In this document: positions 48,405 to 61,389 of the stretch, in pieces | Layout of the letters: each line of letters begins with the position of its first letter | Numbering within the stretch: position 1 is the stretch's first letter | NCBI GenBank assembly: GCA_002105175.1 | Contig: MCGE01000012.1 | Location: forward strand, 744,001-808,000 | Length of the DNA: 64,000 nt | Origin: Absidia repens | Lineage: Eukaryota; Mucoromycota; Mucoromycetes; Mucorales; Cunninghamellaceae | Direction: 5' to 3' | Notes under the pieces: generated by a model | Databases searched by the model: none | What the model was told of the DNA's origin: nothing | The model's input: the letters and a program-made list of their open reading frames with translations, nothing else | Position numbers and translations under genes: made by a program

Positions 48405-51282
48405 CATGCAATGTATGATGATAGTATTGCAGATATTACTGGACCTTGTGCCCAAATTATGTTTATGGGGTAAGCCAATTGATGTCTATTGGGAGTCAAT
48501 TGATTGGCATTAAGGACAGCTTACACTCCTTTTTTTGTATAAAATAGATATGCTGAACTTGGCCAAACAGGTGAAGGGATTCGCCAACGTATTTGGGCTC
48601 GAGCATATATAGTTGCCGATGATCAAGATGATACCAAGCGCATTGTTTTCGTCAACACTGAAACGCAAAGCATGGGTGATATTGTGAAAAAACGAGTCAT
48701 TCAAAGCTTACAAAAGCAATATGGCAAATCACTCTATACCGAACAAAATGTTATGCTTAGTTCTACCCATTCTCATTCTGGTCCTGGTGGATATCTTCAA
48801 CAAGGTAAGCTTTAAAATAGTTTGCCCCTTAACCGGACTTTGAAAGAATACATCTGAAAACTGTTTCAACTATTTTTTTTTTCTTTTCGTTTCTCTTTCA
48901 AAAAAAAAACAGCGCTTTATGAACTGTCTGTTTTAGGATGGATTGAAGAAACTACACAACCTATGGTGCAAGGGATTGTCCAAGCCATTGCCCGAGCTCA
49001 CGACTCTGTTCAACCTGGAAAACTCCATCTTGCTGTCGATGAACTACTGGATACCAACATCAATCGCTCAGGTGCCAGTTACCTCATGAATCCTTTGGAA
49101 GAACGCAAACAATACAAATACAACGTCGACAAAAACATGACAGTACTTGGCTTCCACAGCTCCGCCGGGGAACCTTTGGGTCTTATTAGTTGGTAAGTAT
49201 AAACAGTGATATATGTAACGTAAAAGCACCCTTACTGACGATATTTAATTATTTCCTTTTAGGTTCGCAGTTCATGGCGTATCAGTCAATAATACCAACC
49301 GCTTGATCAATGGTGACAACAAGGGCTATGCGGCATATGTGACGGACCGTAAAATAAATCCCCATGGAACGCTCTCAGGAAAAGGGAAATTTGTCGCTGC
49401 ATTTGCTCAATCCAATGAAGGTGATGTTAGTCCAAATACATTGGGCTCCTTTTGTACCGGTACGACAATCTCTTGTGATGGTTCAAAAAATGATAAATGC
49501 CCTACTGGATCATCGTGTAATGGAAGGTAACTTTTTTATTTAAAAAAAAAGTGATACAATATTATTTGAACAAACATTCATTTTTTCTATATTTGTATGT
49601 TTTTTCTGCTATCTTTATGGCTAGGGGACCCGGATGGAAAACTAGCGATTACGAATCAAATCGAATCATTGGTCAACAGCAATCGGACAAAGCGCTCGAG
49701 TTATACGAGAAACAAGAAAATCAACTGAATGGTATTATTGATTCTCGAAGCAAGTTGTTTGATATATCGAAGATGGTCATCAATGGCACGAAAAAATTAT
49801 GTCGTCCTGCCATGGGTTATGCTTTTGGTAAGTTTCGTATTCAACGTTGCATTGGTGACACAATAAATGCAAAAGACAAAAAAACCATGTAACTAACAAC
49901 TTTGTTTTTAAAATTCTCATAGCTGCTGGTACGACGGATGGTCCTGCCCTTACTACGCTAGGCTTTTATCAGTAAATTAAACCTTTTGTCATATTGCCTT
50001 ACGTTACCATTTTAATAGAACTCACATTTTTCCTTTCTTTTTAGAAACATGACACACGGTACACTAGGATGGGATATAGTCAAGGATATTCTCAGGACGC
50101 CCACCAAAGAGCAAACGGATTGTCAACAACCAAAACCTATTCTACTCGACACTGGCGAAATCACCATTCCTAATCCGTGGCAGCCCACCATTCTGGAAAT
50201 CCAACTCTTCCGACTTGGGGATGTTTTTATTGCCTCCACTCCTTCGGAACTCACTACTATGAGCGGTCGACGCTTACGCCGCGCCATTAAATCAAGATTA
50301 AACTCCCGCGGTATTCAAGTGCAAGATGTCATCTATTCGGGTCCTGCTAATGGTTATGCTGTAAGTACTTGATCTCCTCCCTGTTTCTTTTAAAGATTCT
50401 TCGTAAAAAAAAATATTCTAACATATCTATTTATTTAAATAGTCTTATTGCGCCACATACGAAGAATACCAGAAACAACGATATGAAGGTGCAAGGTAAA
50501 TTGTCAGGGAAGAACAAGGGAAAAAGAGATACGTTTATCATCTTTTTATTTTATTTTATTTTAATACTGACACTATTTCTTTTTCTCATGGAATATTACA
50601 CAGCACTCCATATGGACCACACACATTATCTGCTTACATTGAAACATTCAACGAGTTGGTGGATGCTATGGCCAACGGATCCCCTGCGTCAAGTGTACCA
50701 TTACCTGATTATACCAACCAGGCTTTTAATCTTTCCCCACCGAAAATAGCAGATTTTAAACCTATCACACACCAATTCGGCGATATCGTGACAGACGTGG
50801 TAGTCAAACCCAACGGTTATTCCAGTGGTCAAACGGTATCGGCATCTTTTGTGGCGGGTAATCCTAGAAACAATTTGATGCTGGACAAGACCTATTTAAC
50901 TGTGGAACGATATATGCCATCCTCAACCAGCACGAAAACCAACACCAACGCAGACTCCTCTTGGGTTGTTATTCGCACGGACAATGACTGGGATACTCGA
51001 TTTAATTGGAAACGAAATCAAGTGTTGCTTGGAAGATCAACGGCAATTATAGAATGGGATGTCGATGATACGGTAGAAGGTAAGTTCCCATGTTATTAGA
51101 GAAAACAAAAAGCTAATATATATTTACTAATTGACCTGTGTGCCGGGGGGGGGACGCTATCTTCTTCATTTTTCCTATTAGCTGGCACATATCGATTGGG
51201 CTACTTTGGACATCACCAGTCTATTCTCAAAAAACGAGTTACTGCTCATCATGGCTATTCAACCCCATTCGAGGTGCAATAA
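48244..51282 (+). CDS. ASAH2: neutral/alkaline ceramidase, secreted
   Basis: Eleven exons: 48244-48323, 48425-48469, 48548-48804, 48913-49192, 49263-49526, 49625-49827, 49923-49971, 50045-50360, 50443-50495, 50604-51079, 51182-51282; 707 codons with frame kept throughout. A signal peptide (1-21, ending IIHA) precedes KVGTGIADITGPCAQIMFMGYA, the family N-terminus. STHSHSGPGG (about 113-122) holds zinc-ligand histidines, FAVHGVSVNNTNRLINGDNK is conserved, and NEGDVSPN carries the catalytic serine (about S277). A C-terminal beta-type domain ends the protein. The enzyme cleaves ceramide to sphingosine and fatty acid outside the cell or in the secretory route. It is convergent with a sphingomyelin-synthase-like gene. 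Confidence 0.95.
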
Positions 51283-51934
51283 TCCTATATCCATTTTATT
51301 TAGTTTATTTAATATATCTAGTGTTATTTAGTCAATTTAGTTTATCTAGTTATCTACTTTGTTTTAGTTTAGTTTGTTTGATCAATATTATATTTTTATC
51401 TTTTTGCTATAAAGTGTTATGCGACCATTGTACTCATGTTTGACTTCATATAGTATCTTCTTCTTCCATTACGAAATAGATACAAACTGCCATTGCTTTA
51501 ACCATCATTGGCCTTTATTTCCATTTATTTTATCGTTCTCTCTTTAAGACATCATCTCCATTGAAGGATTTAATGGGATAATAGTTGACTAGAATTAGCG
51601 TTAGAACACGGATAGGGGGAGGGGGTTCGAAAAAAAAGCTATGTAAACATGCATAGGGAAATGAATGGGGAGGATATAAAACAAAAAGTAAATGGTGATA
51701 CAATTGACATGGTTTTCATTTAATAGAATGAAAACTCTTTTTATAATAAAATAAAGATATTTGAGGTTGTATATAGGTTGGGGATGTGTGTGTAATCTGA
51801 TGTGTGAAATGACAAGTGTGAGAATAGGTGGAAGATTCAGGGGTAGAATAAAATAAAGCGATAAGCTGGACACACAAATGATGAAGATATTGGTGCTTTG
51901 ATATATATATTTCTTATCAAGGAACCAGGAATAC
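51283..51934. other. 3' flank of ceramidase
   Basis: TTTAGTTTA-rich sequence, then GTGATACAATTGACATGG and CTTTTTATAATAAAATAAA, shared with the stretch next to A3 (13350-13412), so the repeat unit may extend here. No gene. Confidence 0.45.
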
Positions 51935-52580
51935 AACACGCTGGAGCTTTTGGAAATCTTTCGACTATTTTATTAAAGTGTAGGTTTAAATGGGACGGGA
52001 TTGGAGACTTCGTGATTTCGCACTTTGGTGAGCAGTCCCTAGGGGGCCCGACCGTCATGCTCTACGCTCGTTATTTTTTCAATTTAAACGCCGCACACAT
52101 AATTTCTGATCTTTTTAAGCTCCAATTTTTCCCTCTCTTTTCCTTTTCTTTTTTCTTTTTTTCCTTCTCATGAAAGTCTGAATGTCATGATGGCAAGGCT
52201 CATTGGGATACTGGTGATCTAGGAATAGTGTTAGAACATGAATTAGAGGCATTTTAAAAAATGCAAAACAAACAACATGGGGAAACCCTTTCATTTTGGA
52301 TTCATGATTTCTAACTTCCACGATTCACCTTCATTGTAGAATAGTGCCATTAGCTTAGCTTAGCGTTAGTTGTCATAGTTTATACTATATACATATCTGA
52401 ATTAAACATATCTTGTCTTTTTACAATTAATCTCTTTCATGCCTTTTATTTTCTCGCTCAATGGACATGAGTAAAACCTGGTGTGTGTATTTATGTGTAG
52501 GAAGAAAGGAATGAATGTGCTTGTGTAAAAAAAATTCCACTACAGAATATTTTGTTGTCTGTCTCCTCTGTATTTCACGA
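51935..52580 (-). repeat. family A dispersed repeat, copy A4
   Basis: Starts CTGGAGCTTTTGGAAATC, then GGGACGGGATTGGAG, TTTCGCACTTTGGTGAGCAG, T-rich run, core ACATGGGGAAACCCTTTC at about 52275, TTAGCTTAGCTTAGCGTTAG, and an end shared with A1 (TCCTACACATAAATACACACACC, read as complement). Confidence 0.8.
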
Positions 52581-53205
52581 TTGAGTGGATTATTATAGGG
52601 TAGCAATGGTAGGATTAGTAATAATGTTAATTATTCTGGAGAGGGATTAAATACTGGTGACTCAAAAGGAAGAAAATTGCAGCGATATTGATCTAGAAAT
52701 TCCAGTGGAGTGATATTGCCGAATAGTTTGTCTCTTACCGTATAGTCGCTTACCTTTTTAGTTTAACCTAATTATGTTTATTCTACGATAAAAGAAATAT
52801 TGTACATGTTTCCATTGAATATATTTATTAGTATATAGCGAGCGAATCATACAGTATTTTTAGGAGATATAAAAATTGTTTTCTGTTCAATAGCAAAATG
52901 TAGAAAAATAGTTTTCATACCATATACAACACGCACCATACACACCACATGCATCATACACACTACACATATCATACAAAGCCGCACGCACCACTTCAAA
53001 TTACAGCATCCTCAGTATATTTGTAAAAAAAGAACTTCATTGATGTCGCATGAAAAAGTTTTCAACACCTTAGTTTTATTGTAGTACATAATAATAAAAG
53101 ATATAAGTAATAATCAATATAAATAGGGTAGGGGATATATACTAAATGTAACAAAAACAAAACAACAACAACTATAACAAATACTAGAGGGAAAATTATA
53201 TGGGA
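52581..53205. other. AT-rich spacer
   Basis: CACATGCATCATACACACTAC-type CA-rich repeats at 52930-52990. No gene. Confidence 0.4.
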
Positions 53206-53345
53206 AGGGATTGTCTGTCTGCATACAAAGGAGCATCCAACACAATATCATGACCTTGACGAGAATAGCCGCTACGTTTCCATTGACCATGCCGATCAAA
53301 AGCGCCGAAGGCCCGTAGTCGAATATCTAGGCCATCAGCATACAT
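53206..53345 (-). other. probable lost C-terminal coding tail of the SMS-like gene
   Basis: On the minus strand a protein-like frame (DGLDIRLRAFGAFD, YSRQGHDIVLDAPLYADR) runs on to a TAA at 53206-53208. It is out of frame with the exon above by an amount that one extra TATG unit at about 53339-53350 would correct. Confidence 0.55.
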
Positions 53346-54517
53346 ACATACCCATAATAGCCAAGTAGAGCCAAGGGATTGAGTTGCCAGTTCAGATAAT
53401 CATAGATTGCAATTGCATCAGTTGTATTCCCTTGCGAAGGTCGAATCACATCCATATTCAGATGACGAGGTGTGTGTTCTGAGGTATATCTAAGAGTGGC
53501 ATCTTGAATATACCGCATGTATATATTCCAAATTGTATAAACGATAACTAGAAGAACAGAACAATCAAAAATTCGAGATTAGTGGTAGATAAAATCGAAT
53601 AGTAAGATAAGCTGGTACTTACAAATAGCCAAGATAACATCAATAGTATAGTGGAAGTGAGTCGCAATAATCATCAGCATACCAGCCAGTGCCAGAGCAT
53701 AAAGAATCCAAGTATAAACAATCCGCATCCTGGAATGGATCCGCCAAACCATGACACAAGACATCATCGCAGAGGTATGACCTGAAAAGATTTGGTCAGT
53801 ACAGGGATTGATAGAGCCACCAATCATTTGAAAAAGATATCCAAATCGTTCGCCAGCCGAGCCATTTAGTGTAATCCTAGATACTTGACAATACGCTACA
53901 AGAGGAGAAGGTAATGTCGTCACAACCAGAGTGATTCCACGAAAGATGTAGATAACGCCCGAGATGATCAGCCATCTACGTAATACAATCCAGCGTGTTG
54001 ACCAATCTGGAGACTGGAAGGCAAACAAAATAATGGTATAGAGAAGACAGGCCGTCAAGAAGTAGTTAACAATATGATAGTCATACACGTATGGTAAGCC
54101 ATCGTGTAGTAAATCACCCAACGGATACTATAATAGAAAGAGTTTGACGACGCAAAAAAAAAAAAAAAAAGAATTGGTTTGAGCGGAATTTAAATAACTA
54201 CCCAAGACATATGCACATACATTAGAGCCATACTGCGTATTATATCTTGCTTCACTAAGCTGTGTAAAAAAGGATTCGATCAGCCCACAGCATATGAAAA
54301 ACAAAATAGCTATGACGAGTCTTAAAAAATCATGGTTTGCAAAAATATGAATGCAATCATTGATGGTATGTATAGTGGTTGGAGGTTGTAGTCTTAGATC
54401 GATTCCGAAAATAGACTGATAACTATCCGCCCAAGGTGCAATGGTTGTGCTACCAGACTCTTTACTTTTATGTCCAGTGACATCTGATGATAAAAATATA
54501 TATGTCAAGTTCACCAT
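53327..54517 (-). CDS. sphingomyelin-synthase-like PAP2 membrane enzyme
   Basis: Exons (minus) 54517-54221, 54127-53623 and 53547-53327; 340 codons as read. Multiple hydrophobic helices (VIAILFFICCGLIESFF, TACLLYTIILFAF, IYIFRGITLVVT). The lipid phosphate phosphatase/SMS catalytic triad is visible: H216 in FSGHTS, H258 and D262 in HFHYTIDV. The first intron uses the strong donor GTATGT at 54220. Expected to move a phospho-head group between a phospholipid or diacylglycerol and ceramide. The stop at 53327 lies just after a three-copy TATG repeat; a different repeat number would extend the protein by about 45 residues to 53206. Confidence 0.85.
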
Positions 54518-54767
54518 TTAAAAAAATATATAATGGTATAAAGTTATTGAAGAAGAAAAGAAAGTATAAAAAAAATCATCAATATATCAATCATCAAAAT
54601 AAAGGAGACATCATGATAGTAATTCAAACCATCTTTGAAGGTTTTGGGTGGAAAAAAAATTCAATTTTATTGACACAACAAAATCAAGATAAAATGCATA
54701 ATAAATTAAGATAAACTAAACTAAACTAAACCACAATCTAAACTAAGATAAACTATTTCTGTAATTT
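54518..54767. other. short spacer
   Basis: AT-rich, with ACTAAACTAAACTAAACC repeats at 54714-54732. No gene. Confidence 0.4.
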
Positions 54768-56090
<1,323 letters not shown>

Positions 56091-57389
56091 ATAAAAAGAG
56101 GTTTCTAAATAACGAAGAAGAAAGGAAAATTCGAGAGGGGGAAAAAAAAAAAGAAAAAGAAACCAAGTTCAAACGCCGACCAACAAAGCCTTAGATCAAC
56201 TTGGAAGAAACCAACAACAGTAAATGATCAGTCAACGGCTACATATATTCAAAATGGCTTGGAAAGGGTTCAGTTCCGGTTTTTTAGACAAAATATATAG
56301 ATTTAGACTTTACATTTAGATTTCATTGAACCGCACCTCACTTACTAATCCATTACCCCTTTGGTCCTTTTTATGATTAAACTATTGGCGGCATAGTACA
56401 GATGTATCATACACATTACAACTGCCGTCTTTATTTTCTTTCCCCTCCCTCTTCCTCCTTTCTTACCTAATCATTTTAATAAAAACTTCTTTTGAACGCA
56501 TCTCTCCTATATCGACTTTTTTACACATGTGTAATTGCATAAAAGCACCATCTTTCTTTGTTGATGCCAAAAATCACGGATATTGAAAACCTGATATGAT
56601 ACAGTTTAGCAGGAAAGGTAAAAATAAATAAATTGGGTGTTACGGAAGATGATAAGAATATATTTTAACTTGACAATACACAAGTTAACCATATAATATG
56701 GCAGTAAAGGTGAAAAAATGAAGCTACGTGTTTGAGGAGGGGGGGTTACTACATAAAAAAGAGGCCTCGGACCTAGTCCCTCTTATTTGTACAAATACAC
56801 CAGTTTTTTTCTTTTTTTCTCTTTCTAAACACACATGAACTGTATCGTGTGGCTATGCCCATAAGACAAACTAAACGTATGAGAGACGATCTAAAATCAA
56901 AACTACAAGACATACTTTATTTCTGTTGTAGAGATAAGCTATAATAACTAAACTAAACTATGCAATCGGACGATAGTAGCCCCATTACACCTGTTTGAAG
57001 GGGAGGCGTTTAAATGGGTATATGGGAGACCGTGGAGTATATGGCAGTGAGTGCATCTTGTTATAGAATAAACATAATGTAAAGTAACCTAGATAAACAA
57101 AGGAGGGAAAGATGTTCTGCAGTAGATAACAGACTAGTCTACAGTGAAGGGAACAAACTAAACTTTGCCGAATTGCGCAATCTTGACCGCAAAGACATCA
57201 AGAGAAGATAACAACCGCGCAGTCATTGCTAAATGGTGGTAACTAATGCTGTGAGAAGAGAGAAATAATGTGCATGATGTTGTATAGTGTTGATTATTGT
57301 AAAGAGAAAAAAATGAGAGAGATTTCTTTTCTGTATTCACCAAAAAAAAACCACCAATGAGAGACCAACGTTATTTTTCAAAATCCGAC
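56091..57389. other. intergenic
   Basis: A-rich run at 56140-56160, then AT-rich DNA. GACATACTTTATTTCTG..GATAAGC near 56912 resembles a decayed family B left module. No gene recognised. Confidence 0.4.
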
Positions 57390-58010
57390 CACGTGAAATT
57401 TTTACTTTTGTCTCTCCCACCAGTTTTATTTTTTTCGGCTCTCTTTCTTTTTTGATTATTTTTCTTATCCTTCATTTTTTTCTTCACCATTCAATTACTA
57501 TGGGGGGTTTTTTGGACTTGGAATAGTGTCAGGACTAGTTTAGAAGGGGGTTTCAAATTAGGGATTACAAGATGCATGGGAAAACCCTTTCATTTTGGAT
57601 CTAGGATCTGACGACACCATTAATTAGCGTCTTAGAGTCTTCATTAGCTTAGTGTAGTATTAGTTTGTCCATAGTTTGTTATCTACAACTAAATAAAATA
57701 TGCCTCTTTTTGATTGCTTCAAATAAAAATGCCCAATTAGTTATTTCATGTCTTGTGCAAGAGATCCCTTTTTTACTACTATCAGCTCTTTAGATTCGAG
57801 TTGACTATTGTTGTACTTGATCAGCAGTTGAACTTTTAGTCTTTCTCATACCTTGCACAATATCTGAGCTCCCAATTTACAATTGTCCCATTAGATTAGC
57901 ATTGACCATTCTTCAAAACCTACAATGATTTCCCTCATGCCTGCTCTACTAGATCCTTCCATTGTGTCCCTTGTTACAAATGAACCACTCGTAGTTAGTT
58001 TTAATATCCA
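57390..58010 (-). repeat. family B dispersed repeat, copy B5
   Basis: CACGTGAAATTTTTAC, GTCAGGACTAGTTTAGAAGGG, GGGATTACAAGATGCATGGG, core GGAAAACCCTTTCATTTTGG, AACTAAATAAAATATGCC, then at least three modules with CTTGTGCAAGAGATCCC-like and TTAGATT(A/C)G motifs. Confidence 0.78.
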
Positions 58011-58559
58011 CCAATACCCTTCAATAATATATATATATATATATATATATGTTAATTATCATATGACTCATCGTACAGTGAACATGTCGCTATTGTAGTT
58101 GTTTTGTGAGTGTCTCTGTGCCTACCAAACACTGGCTTTCTCGCTCGCCAACTATGACTATTTTTCCCCTCTAAAGATTTAGGGGCTGATTGACAGTCTA
58201 ATTCATCCACTAGTAAAATGTGAGAATCTTTTGAGCAATTAAGGTTTAATTTATGTCCTTGCAGAACTGCACCATACAATGCCTTTCTTTTTGATAAAAT
58301 AATAACACACCTTATTCAAGTAGTTGATATGGTCGATTCTCTTTGTTCCCAGTCAAAAAAGGAGGGAGGACTTTTAATCTTGTTTTTCTCCTGAAAAAGA
58401 AGAGGTAGTTTTCCTCAATTGGAACATATACAAGCCTGCAACGTTGGACAAATGAACAAGATCGCAGGCTGGTTTCAACATAAATGGTTACGCAAGGATT
58501 TGAATAAGTATATATTTCTTTTTCTTTTATTTTCTCTCACCATATAACGTACTACACAA
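58011..58559. other. spacer with AT microsatellite
   Basis: (AT)n run at about 58027-58051. A short plus-strand frame MNKIAGWFQHKWLRKDLNK (58452-58508) is protein-like but no acceptor links it to the gene at 58560. Confidence 0.4.
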
Positions 58560-59147
58560 ATGCGATTATTTCAATCAAAAACTGTCGAAGATAATGATTT
58601 ACTTTCTTATCATTTTAAAGAGCAGTGTAAGGTACAACGACGGATCAATGCAACTATGCCACATTTGAAATCCCTTCATGATCAACCATCTGTTCGTGTC
58701 AAGGCAAATGGTGCCATTGTACTAAACAGATATCATCATCATCATACATCCATACCATCCGATTGGGTTCCGACGGTAGTATCTTGCATTAAAGATGAAG
58801 ATATCGATGGCGATTATGCATATGACGGACCTAACAATGATTTTGAGAATTCAGTATCCGAATTTTCTACAATATCATCATCACAATCATTTTTATCTGC
58901 CACACCACTTCGGAAACGAGCATCGTCCACTTCATCATCATACGACTATCATTTTCCTTATGAAAGAAAACTAGATATTTTGCTTGAAGAAATGGAGGAT
59001 GTGCAACAGGAAGGGGCACGCATGAAGAAAAACTATCTCCTCATGGAACAACGAAATACATTACTTGAAAAAGAGCTAAATCAACGTGATGAATTGATTA
59101 ATTCACTTCAATCTAAAATTCAATCGCTCATGGATCCTAGCAGTTAA
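58560..59147 (+). CDS. hypothetical protein with C-terminal coiled coil
   Basis: Single exon, 195 codons. No recognised family. The last third is strongly helical with a heptad pattern (KLDILLEEMEDVQQEGARMK, NTLLEKELNQRDELINSLQ); the middle is Ser-rich (SVSEFSTISSSQSF). A poly(T) run and AATAAACTAAAATAA-like sequence follow the stop (59205). The composition and length argue for a real gene; whether an upstream exon exists is open. Confidence 0.55.
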   Translation: MRLFQSKTVEDNDLLSYHFKEQCKVQRRINATMPHLKSLHDQPSVRVKANGAIVLNRYHHHHTSIPSDWVPTVVSCIKDEDIDGDYAYDGPNNDFENSVSEFSTISSSQSFLSATPLRKRASSTSSSYDYHFPYERKLDILLEEMEDVQQEGARMKKNYLLMEQRNTLLEKELNQRDELINSLQSKIQSLMDPSS

Positions 59148-59171
59148 TTTGAAACGACACTATACACACTT

Positions 59172-59203
<32 letters not shown>

Positions 59204-59643
59204 GAAAATAAACTAAAATAATGGAGATAATTATATTGCAATCATATCTAATTTGCAGGAGGACTATGATCTCAATAAGATTCCAGAAAAAGACATGTAT
59301 TTTCAAATGGCGACGGTGCGCCAATGATTCTGCATTGGGTTACTAGAAAAAAAGACATGAATGACGGTGCAACTAATGACCATTACTAGATATGTATGCT
59401 CATATACACTATGTTGCTTTTACTTTTTATTTTATCGATGAAAATTTTCACTTTGTATTAATAATCGAAGGCGATAAACTGCATTTATGTAGTGTCTCAT
59501 TATGGCTGAACTCACACGAAGATTCGATGACTAACGCTAATTCCAACCAGTGGAATTTGAAAATCCTAGGTACAAATATCTGAGGTTCCTTTTTTTTTTT
59601 TTTTTTTTTATAACCACTTCTTTCCTTCAAGCAAAAATTTATC
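59148..59643. other. intergenic
   Basis: T-run of about 29 at 59172-59200 and another at 59590-59608. No gene recognised. Confidence 0.4.
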
Positions 59644-61260
59644 ATGGCAAGGTGCAGTATATATTCAAGGCAATCATATCAAATATCGTAAACTTATTCC
59701 TTAACCTTCTTTCTTTCGTTTTTAAAAACAAACAAACCAGCTTACAGAAACCCACCACATTCCGAAAAATCCAAGCCATCGCGATTGGAAATGAATTTGA
59801 CAAAGTAACCGACATTGTTACTGTGAACTACGATACCTTCTCTCAAAAACTCAAACCTCATCAAGTCATCATCAAAGTACTTTATGTTGGTATTAATGCT
59901 TCGGATGTCAACTATACCAATGGCAAATATACTCCTGGTGTGAAACCGTAAGTGGAATATTGTTGATGAGAGATATTTATGCTTAGGTATTAATAATTTG
60001 ACCATGTATTTTTTCTTTCTTTCTATAGTCCTTTTGATGTTGGGTTCGAAGGCTTAGGCCAAGTGGTGGAAGCTGGATCAGCCGTGCCCAAGGAAAAGAT
60101 TGGACGCTACGCTATTTTCTCGTACGTCCCTGACTATCTTCACAACGGTGCTGCGCAAAGTTTTTTACTGACTCGCTTTTTGTTTCTCTTGTATATATAG
60201 GCAATACGGAGCTTTCTCCGAATATTTGACTATCTCTGTTAAGGGCCTTATTCCAGTACCCGTAAGTAGCACTCACTCTTTGGTATTTAAAATGAGCAAT
60301 TCTTCTTTAAATATTCTCATCTGTCTCTCTTGTTTTTTTTTTTTGTTAGAACCCCAAACCTGAATATATTGGTCTTCTCACTTCTGGTTTGACTGCCTCT
60401 ATTTCTTTGGCTGAAAAAGGGCAAATGAAGTCTGGGGAAACGGTTTTGGTTACTGCTGGTAGGGGCCGCATCCAAATGAATAGAGCTTTTTGAAAAGTGA
60501 CGTTACTAATTCTCACTCTTTGTTATTACTGAAATAGCCGCCGGAGGTACAGGTCAGTTCGCCGTACAACTTGCAAAGCTCGCCGGAAATCATGTCATTG
60601 GTACTTGCTCCAGGTAAGGCGTTCTCTATATTATTTATGTAAATCACTCTTTAACTGACTTTTAACCCCTTTTGCGCTCGATTTATGATGGGTTTGTAGT
60701 GATGACAAGGTGGAAATGTTGAAAAGAATGGGCTGTGACCGCGTGATCAACTATAAAAAGGAAGACTTCAAAAAGGTGCTCAGGGATGAATACCCCCGTG
60801 GTGTGGATATTGTGTTTGAAAGTGTTGGCGGCCAATTTTATGATATTTGCTTGAACAGGTAAAAGTGCTAGAACTTATGGATTAAATAATGTACGACAGA
60901 TACTCATCTTTTACTCTCCGTTCTAGTCTTGCTGTGAAGGGAAGATTGATTGTTATTGGTATGGCGTCCACTTACTCATCAACAAATGGTATGCAAGGAA
61001 ACGAGTTTAGCACAATCAAGTTACTTGGTAAATCTCGTACAGTCACTGGCTTCTTCTTGCCTGATTATGCAGAATTGTTTGGCAAGTACTTGCAGGAATT
61101 GATTGGCTTGTCTAGCCAACGCAAATTGGAAGTGGAGCTCGACATTATTGGACAAGGCGACATTCAACAAGTTGCCAAAGGCGTTGCTCATTTACAATCT
61201 GGCAAGAACAAAGGCAAAGTAATCGTTCCTTTATTACCCATTCCTTCCTCTCATCTGTAG
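59644..61260 (+). CDS. zinc-type MDR quinone/enone reductase, ZADH2/PTGR3 type
   Basis: Exons 59741-59947, 60029-60121, 60201-60261, 60350-60458, 60538-60613, 60700-60858 and 60927-61260 are clear. A first exon of 8 nt (59644-59651, ATGGCAAG with a weak GTGCAG donor) is the best fit for the start but is uncertain; with it the protein has 348 codons. MDR features: [34 protein letters not shown], the substrate/cofactor hinge [12 protein letters not shown], the Rossmann glycine motif [17 protein letters not shown], and [13 protein letters not shown]. No structural-zinc cysteines are seen. Expected NADPH-dependent reduction of an alpha,beta-unsaturated carbonyl; the substrate is unknown. Confidence 0.87.
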
Positions 61261-61389
61261 TTTATTTGAAGCGGCTCTTGAAAAATAAAAAAAACTTTAT
61301 TCTCACTGTGTTTTTGTATTTTACATTTTTTCTTTCTTCTTTTTGTATTTGTTTTTTTGTGGGTGAACAAACTGGGGTAGTTGTCCATT

